Below are positions 57,857 to 64,000 of a DNA stretch of 64,000 bases, in pieces. The position numbers were made by a program, and so were the translations under genes. Positions within the stretch are counted from its first letter, which is position 1, and each line of letters starts with the position of its first letter. The stretch is from Luscinia megarhynchos (lineage: Eukaryota > Chordata > Aves > Passeriformes > Turdidae). Below the pieces are notes generated by a model that had not been told where the DNA came from, ran no database searches, and was given only the letters and a program-made list of their open reading frames with translations. The stretch is from positions 1,497,720 to 1,561,719 of the forward strand of contig CM067589.1 in NCBI GenBank assembly GCA_034336665.1, given 5' to 3'.

Positions 57857-60800
57857 ATGCGGCTGCTGCGGTGCCTCGGGAAGCGCGCGGCGCTGGCCGG
57901 CGTCCCCACCTACATCGAGCACTTCAGCAAGTTCTCGCCGTCGCCGCTCTCCATGAAGCAGTTTCTGGACTTCGGTAAATAAAGGAAAAAAAAACAACCC
58001 CGGGGACCCCCGGCCCTGCTGGGGGGACAGGGACAGCCCCCGGTGCGGGGGCGGTGCTGGGGGAGGGAGCTGCGTGCACAGCCCCGGGAATTCGGGAATT
58101 CCTGCCCCCCTTCCTTCCTGGGAATTCCTCACAGCCAACACCCCCTCCCTGGGAAATCCCTCACACCTGCCCCGGAAAATCCTCATCCCCGCTCAGGGAA
58201 TTTCTCCCCACCCCGTAAATCCGAGGGGTCTGGGGGCTGCTCCTCCCGCAGTCAGTGGGCCTGGGTAACTCTGAGCCCCCCTAAAATATTCCATTATTGG
58301 GGTTGGGGGATTTAACAACATTCCCTGGGTAAATAAGTGGTTTCCTAACGGGTCGTTTTTGGGGTGTCCCCTGTGCCCCTCACCCCTCATGAGGGGGTGT
58401 CCAAACACATCCTGACCCCCCCAGTAAACCCCCCGTGGGACCCCCCATTCCCCCGACCCAGGGTGGGCAGCTGGGACCCCCCCAGTCCCGTCGCATCCCC
58501 CAGGAAATGTCCCCCCGTTGGTGTCACCCCCTCTTGTCCCCTGTCCCCCCCAGACGGGCTGGTGGCAGCGCTCTGGGGTCCCCCAGTCCTGCCCTGTCCC
58601 CCCAGCTCTGTCCAGTGTCCCCTGTCCCCGGGGGTTTGGGGGCAGCTGTGCCCCCCTGCCTGTGGGGTGTCCCTGTCCCCTGGTCGGGGGTGTGTGTGGT
58701 GGGTTCTGGTGGTGGCCCAGGTTCCTTCTCCCCTCCACATTGTTCTGAGGGGTCTCCCAGCCCCAGTTTGGGCTGTTCTGGGTGGCACTGGGCACCCAGC
58801 CTGTCCCCCCAGTGTCCCCCAGTGTCCCCCAGTGTCCTCCAGCCCTCACCCCCTCCCCAGCCAAGGACCAAAACCCGCTCCTGCCCCCTCTCCACAGCCC
58901 CAGAGGGTGGCAGTGCCACCAGCGCTGGCTCTGGGGGTCCCGTGGGTGCTCACCCCGTGTCCCCCCGTGTCCCCCCCGCGTCCCCCCGTGTCCCCAGGCT
59001 CCAGCAATGCCTGTGAGAAGACGTCGTTCGCCTTCCTGCGGCAGGAGCTGCCCGTGCGCCTCTCCAACATCATGAAGGAGATCAACCTGCTGCCGGACCG
59101 GGTGCTGCGCACGCCCTCGGTGCAGCTGGTGCAGAGCTGGTCAGTGCTGGGACTCGGGGACAGGGGACACGGGGACACGGGGACACCGCGACACTGCCAC
59201 CGCTGCCACCGCCTGGGGCTGCCGGCACCGCGGGGTCCCACCCCGGCCACTCCCCTGGGGTGCTACTGCCGCAAATCCTCTCGTTGTCACCCTCTGGGGT
59301 CCCCCCAGTGCCACCCCGCTGTCACCTCGATGTGTCCCAGAGCTGTCACCAGCTGTCCTCCCCTGCAGGGAGCTGGGGACAGGCTGGGGACTCCGCAGCT
59401 GGTGCTGGGACAGACTGGGAGCTGAGGGTGACACCGGGAGGGGTCACTGCAGGTCCTTTGGGGACACTCCCGTGCCAGCAGGGGGATGCCACCAGTGCCA
59501 CCTGCTCGCTGAAAGGGCCGGGCCACAGGATGTCCCTGTCCTGGGGGGGTCTGGGTGTCCCTTTAAGTGTCCCCGTGCCAGCAGCGTGACCCGTTTCCCA
59601 GTGCCACCACGTGACCTGTTGTTTGTCCAGTGTCCCCAGTGTCCAGTTTGTCCCGCTGCCAGCGGGATCCGGCCGTGCCAAGGGGTCAGACCGTGCCAGG
59701 GGGTCTGGCAGTGCCACCCCCTGTCACAGCCCCACCGCCCCCGTGTCCCCAGGTGTCCCCAAGGGCCAGTGCCGGCAGTGGGGTGGGACAGGGACCCCCG
59801 GCGCAGCAGGTTTTGGGGTGGGGGCCTGTGTTGAGGGGTGCTGGTGTCACTGGGGTGTCCCCTGTGCTCGGGGGTGCCAGCTGGGGGATGTCCCTGTCCC
59901 CCAGGTACGTCCAGAGCCTGCTGGACATCATGGAGTTCCACGACAAGGACCCCGAGGACCAAGCCACGCTGGGACAGTGAGTCGGGAGGTGACAGCGTGT
60001 CCTTGTCCCCAGTCCCAGGTTTTGGGGCGTCACCCCCTCCCAGAGCCGCGCTGGTGTCACCCCAGAGTTCCACCGGAATCCGCTCCGGGTTTTCCCAGCG
60101 CCCTCGGCTCCGGGGAATCCCGGCCTGGATCGCGGCTGCGGCCGGAGCGGGTGTCCCCAGCGCTGTCGCTGTCCCCGGGGCAGGTTCACCAACGCGCTGG
60201 TGACAATCCGGAACCGGCACAACGACGTTGTCCCCACCATGGCGCAGGGGGTGATCGAGTACAAGGAGACGTACGGGGACGACCCGGTGTCCAACCAGAA
60301 CATCCAGTACTTCCTGGATCGCTTCTACCTGAGCCGCATCTCCATCCGCATGCTCATCAACCAGCACAGTGAGGGCGCTGCGAGCTGGGCGGGCTGGAGC
60401 GTCCCCTGAGCCCCGGAGTGTCCCCTGAGCCCCAGAGTGTCACCAGAGCCCCCGGAGTGTCCCCTGAGCCCCCGGAGTGTCACCAGAGCCCCCGGAGTGT
60501 CCCCTGAGCCCCCAGAGTGTCCCCTGAGCCCCGGAGTGTCCCCTGAGCCCCCGGAGTGTCACCAGAGCCCCCCGGAGTGTCCCCCTGAGCCCCCGGAGTG
60601 TCACCAGAGCCCTCAGAGTGTCCCCTGAGCCCCCCAGAGTGTCACCAGAGCCCACAGAGTGTCACCAGAGCCCCCGGAGTGTCACCTGAACTTCCACAGT
60701 GTCCCCTGAGCCCCCCAGAGTGTCCCCTGAGCCCCCGGAGTGTCCCCGAGCCCTCAGAGTGTCCCCTGAGCCCCGGAGTGTCCCCTGAGCCCCCAGAGTG

Positions 60801-63800
60801 TCACCAGAGCCCCCGAGTGTCCCCTGAGCCCCCAGAGTGTCCCCTGAGCCCTCAGAGTGTCCCCTGAACCCCGGAGTGTCCCCTGAGCCCCCAGAGTGTC
60901 CCCCTGAGCCCTCAGAGTGTCCCCTGAACCCCCTACAGTATCCCCTGAACTCACAGAGTGTCCCCAGAACCCACCAGTGTCCCCTGAACCCCACCAGAGT
61001 GTCCCCTGAGCCCCCAGAGTGTCACCAGAGCCCACCAGAGTGTCCCCTGAACCCCTGGAGTGTCCCCATGAACCCACCAGAGTGTCCCCTGACCCCCCGC
61101 AGTGTCCCCAGGCCTCTGTCCTCAGCGTCCCCACCAACCCCAGGCACTCCCCAAGGTTCTCCCTGCCCCAAGGGTCCCCTCCTAACCCCAGGAGTTTGTC
61201 CCTGAGGTGTCCCCAGCTGTCCCCAGGGTGTCCCCAGCTGTCCCCAGGATGTCCCCCAGCTCTGTCCCCTGCTGTCCCCACGGTGTCTCCAGCTGCCCCT
61301 GAGGTGTCCCCAGCTGTCCCCAGGGTCCCCATCATCCCTGGGGTGTCCCCAGCTGTCCCCACGGTGTCTCCAGCTGCCCCTGAGGTGTCCCCTGCTGTCC
61401 CTGGGGTGTCCCCAGCTGTCCCCAGGGTGTCCCCAGGGTGTCCCCAGCTGTCCTGGGGTGTCCCCTGCTGTCCCCAGCTGTCCCAGCTCTGTCCCCTCCC
61501 CAGCCCTGCTCTTCGATGGCAGCACCAACCCCGCCCACCCCAAGCACATCGGGAGCATCGACCCCCACTGCAACGTGGCCAACGTGGTGAGAGGTTGGTG
61601 GGGTCTGGGCAGTTTGGGGGGGGGGTCACTGGAACGTCCCCCTTGGGACCACTCCTGTCCCAGCTTTGGGGTGGCCTCAGCCAAACTGTCCCCTGAGCTG
61701 TGCAGGAGACCCCAAAACCTCCTGGGATCTGTAGGGATGGGGGATGTCTGGGGGTGGGGGGACCCCAGAAGCTGCTCCTGTTGGTGCTGGGGGTGCTGAG
61801 CTCTGTGCCCCCCTTTGCCAGATGCCTACAACATGGCCAAGCTGCTGTGTGACAAGTATTACATGGCCTCACCCGAGCTGCACATCGAGGAGGTCAACGG
61901 TGAGGGGACAGTGGGGGGACCCTGGGCTGAGGGGACAGTGAGGGGACCCTGGGGTGAGCGGACAGTGGAGGGCCTGGGCAGGAGGATCTTGAATGGCTCC
62001 TTTGGGTTTGGGGTCCCTGGGGCTGGAGATTTTGTGTGGCTCATTTTGGGTTGGGGTCTCCATGGTGGGGAGATCTCAGATCCTTTAGGATTGGGGTCTC
62101 TGGAGCTGGGGGATTTTTGTGTGGCTCATTTTGGGTTGGGGTCTCCATGGTGGAGAGTTCTCAGATCCTTTAGGATTGGGGGTCCCTGGGCTGGGAATTC
62201 TTGTGTAGTTAATTTTGGGTTGGGGTCTCCATGGTGGGGAGATCTCAGATCCTTTAGGGTTGGGGTCCCTGGAGCTGTGGGATTTTTGTGTGACTCATTT
62301 TGGGTTGGGGTCCCTGGGGCAGGAGATTTTTGTGTGGCTCATTTTGGGTTGGGGTCCCCATGGCAGGGAGTTCTCAGCTGCTTTAGGGTTGGGGTCCCTG
62401 GGGCTGGGGGATTTTTGTGTGGCTCATTTTGGGTTGGGGTCTCCATGGTGGGGAGATCTCAACTCCTTTAGGGTTGGGGTCCCTGGGGCAGGGGATTCTT
62501 GTCTCCTTCAGGGTTGGGGGGCTCTCAGGTGCCCCATTTAGGGCTGGGGGAGTTCAGGATTGCCCCCACCAGCCCCAGTGTCCCCCTCCCCAGCCTGCCA
62601 CGCTCAGCAGCCCGTGAGCATCGTCTACGTCCCCTCCCACCTGTACCACATGCTCTTCGAGCTCTTCAAGGTACCCCGCCCTTCTGGGGGTCCTGGGGGG
62701 CTCTGGGGTCCCTCCCAGCCCTTCTGGGGGTCCTGGGGGCTCTGGGGTCCATCCCAGCCCTTCTGGGGGGTCCTGGGGGCTCTGGGGGTCCATCCCAGCC
62801 CTTCTGGGGGGTTCCTGGGGGGCTCTGGGGTCTGTCCCCGCCCTTCTGGGGGGGTCCTGGGGGGCTCTGGGGTCTGTCCCAGCCCTTCTGGGGGGGGTCC
62901 TGGGGGGCTCTGGGGTCCCTCCCAGCCCTTCTGGGGGGGTCCTGGGGGGCTCTGGGGTCCCTCCCAGCCCTTCTGGGGGTTCCTGGGGGGCTCTGGGGTC
63001 TGTCCCAGCCCTTCTGGGGGGTCCTGGGGGCTCTGGGGTCCCTCCCAGCCCTTCTGGGGGTCCTGGGGGGCTCTGGGGTCCCTCCCAGCCCTTTTTGGGG
63101 TGTCCCGGGGGTCTCTGGGGTCCCTCACAAGCCCTTTTGGGGGTCTCTGGGGTCCGTCCCAGCCCTTTGGAGGTCCCAGAGGGGTCTCTGGGGTCCCTCC
63201 CAGCCCTCTGGGGGTCCCGGGGGGCTCTGGGGTCCCTCCCAGCCCTTTGGGGGGTCCCGGGGGGGCTCTGGGGTCCCTCCCAGCCCTTTGGGGGTGGCTC
63301 TAGGGTCCCTCCCAGACCTTTTGGGGGATCTCTGGGGGTCCCTCCCAGCCCTTTGGGGGGTCCCGGGGGATCTCTGGGGTCCCTCCCAGCCCTTTTAGAG
63401 ATCCCAGGGGGTCTCCGGGGTCCCTCCCAGCCCTTTGGGGGTCTCTGGGGTCCCTCCCAGCCCTTTTGGGGGATCTCTGGGGTCCCTCCCAGCCCTTTTG
63501 GGGGTCCCGGGGATCTCTGGGGTCCCTCCCAGCCCTTTGGGGGTCCCGGGGGATCTCTGGGGTCCCTCCCAGCCCTTTTAGAGATCCCAGGGGGTCTCCG
63601 GGGTCCCTCCCAGCCCTTTGGGGGTCTCTGGGGTCCCTCCCAGCCCTTTTGGGGGGGCTCTGGGGTCCCTCCCAGCCCTTCTGGGGGTCCCAGGGGGTCT
63701 CTGGGGTCCCTCCCAGCCCTTTTTGGGGGATCTCTAGGGTCCCTCCCAGCCCTTCTGGGGTGGCTCTGGGGTCCCTCCCAGCCCTTTTGGGGTGTCCCGG

Positions 63801-63978
63801 GGGATCTCCGGGGTCCCTCCCAGCCCTCTGGGGGTCCCGGGTGTCCCGGGTGCCCCGACCCCCGTGTCTGTGTCCGCAGAACGCCATGCGCGCCACGGTG
63901 GAGAGCCACGAGAGCAGCCCGCGGCTGCCGCCCGTGCGGGTGCTGGTGGCGCTGGGCCGGGAGGACCTGTCCATCCGG
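57857..63978 (+). CDS. PDK2: Pyruvate dehydrogenase kinase 2 (5' part)
   Basis: Mitochondrial-matrix kinase of the GHKL family that phosphorylates E1-alpha of pyruvate dehydrogenase and so limits glucose oxidation. Eight exons are present: 57857-57974, 58998-59139, 59905-59976, 60184-60368, 61504-61593, 61822-61899, 62594-62670, 63880-63978. All phases agree and there is no frameshift. A short basic leader ([15 protein letters not shown]) is a likely targeting peptide. [20 protein letters not shown], the helical regulatory domain with [14 protein letters not shown] and [20 protein letters not shown], and the start of the ATPase domain follow. The window ends 22 bases into intron 8; the G boxes and the C-terminal DW motif lie beyond. 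Sequence and synteny favour PDK2 over PDK1, PDK3 and PDK4. Confidence 0.97.
57975..58997 (+). other. PDK2 intron 1
   Basis: About 1 kb, largely unique, C-rich near the acceptor with short CCAGTGTCC runs at 58,805-58,840. No second feature recognised. The following intron 2 (59,140-59,904) is also mostly unique. Confidence 0.5.
60410..61495 (+). repeat. PDK2 intron 4: two minisatellites
   Basis: A 20-base GAGCCCCCAGAGTGTCCCCT array of about 33 copies spans 60,410-61,110. A GTGTCCCCAGCTGTCCCCAG array then runs from about 61,205 to 61,490, ending at the exon 5 acceptor. Confidence 0.9.
61975..62530 (+). repeat. PDK2 intron 6: ~60-110 base repeat, ~6 copies
   Basis: Long units with TTTTTGTGTGGCTCATTTTG, GGTTGGGGTCTCCATGGTGG and AGATCCTTTAGG, T- and G-rich on the transcript strand. 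Confidence 0.85.
62594..62670 (+). CDS. PDK2: PDK2 exon 7: start of ATPase domain N box
   Basis: [19 protein letters not shown] at the end of the exon joins [12 protein letters not shown] in exon 8. Together they form the GHKL N box, E-L-F-K-N-A-M-R-A, with the catalytic glutamate and the magnesium-binding asparagine conserved. Confidence 0.93.
62675..63845 (+). repeat. PDK2 intron 7: ~40-base minisatellite, ~28 copies
   Basis: Units of GGGGTCCCTCCCAGCCCTTC with GGGGGTCCTGGGGGGCTCT variants fill the intron for 1.17 kb. They begin directly after the exon 7 donor GTACCC but do not copy exon sequence. Confidence 0.92.
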
Positions 63979-64000
63979 GTACGGGACCCCCGCCCGCCGG

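Noticed and set aside
61586..61593. GTGAGA at 61,587 as the PDK2 exon 5 donor
   Set aside because: It gives phase 0, which puts exon 6 out of frame. Donor GTTGGT at 61,594 restores VVRDAYNMAK.

Overview
The window is vertebrate nuclear DNA with intron-bearing genes, very high GC content and an exceptional density of minisatellites. The gene order DLX4 (+), DLX3 (-), ITGA3 (+), PDK2 (+) is the order and orientation of the human chromosome 17q21.33 block, which in birds lies on a GC-rich microchromosome (chromosome 27 in chicken). Compact GC-rich genes, G- or C-rich tandem repeats in nearly every intron and the scarcity of interspersed elements point to a bird. A passerine is plausible but cannot be shown from the sequence.

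Layout. Bases 1-16,700 are upstream of DLX4 and hold no gene I can support: about twenty tandem-repeat arrays, one AT-rich LTR-like island (about 4,829-5,312) and several short low-repeat islands rich in TAATTA/TAATTG homeodomain sites. DLX4 occupies 16,714-20,159 (three exons). The convergent DLX4-DLX3 spacer (20,160-24,240) is mostly repeats with a few unique islands. DLX3 is on the minus strand, 29,200 down to 25,459 (three exons), with a 3' UTR running to about 24,250. Bases 29,201-33,055 are the DLX3-ITGA3 spacer, including a repeat built on a tRNA-type B box and a 20-base array beside the ITGA3 promoter. ITGA3 runs from 33,056 to 56,179 (26 coding exons, two alternative cytoplasmic tails) with a polyadenylation signal at 57,016. 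PDK2 starts at 57,857 and runs off the window after exon 8 (63,978).

The genes do not form a pathway. DLX4 and DLX3 are a convergent distal-less homeobox pair that normally shares enhancers. ITGA3 is the laminin-binding integrin alpha 3 chain. PDK2 is the mitochondrial kinase that inactivates pyruvate dehydrogenase. DLX3, PDK2 and most of ITGA3 read cleanly. DLX4 exon 1 and ITGA3 exons 4, 7, 8 and 9 carry small indels, mostly in G or C runs, which look like assembly errors rather than gene death.

The most unusual feature is inside ITGA3. Three separate minisatellites have swallowed an exon-intron junction and multiplied it: the acceptor edge of exon 4 (nine copies including the real one), the acceptor edge of exon 9 (nine) and the donor edge of exon 15 (seven). 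One duplicated exon 15 donor would extend the reading frame by exactly 65 codons without a stop. ITGA3 intron 21 holds about 29 copies of a 45-base unit with a near-consensus CTCF core, and the PDK2 upstream region has five exact TGATTGACAG (PBX-MEIS/PREP type) sites, four of them in 52-53 base register.
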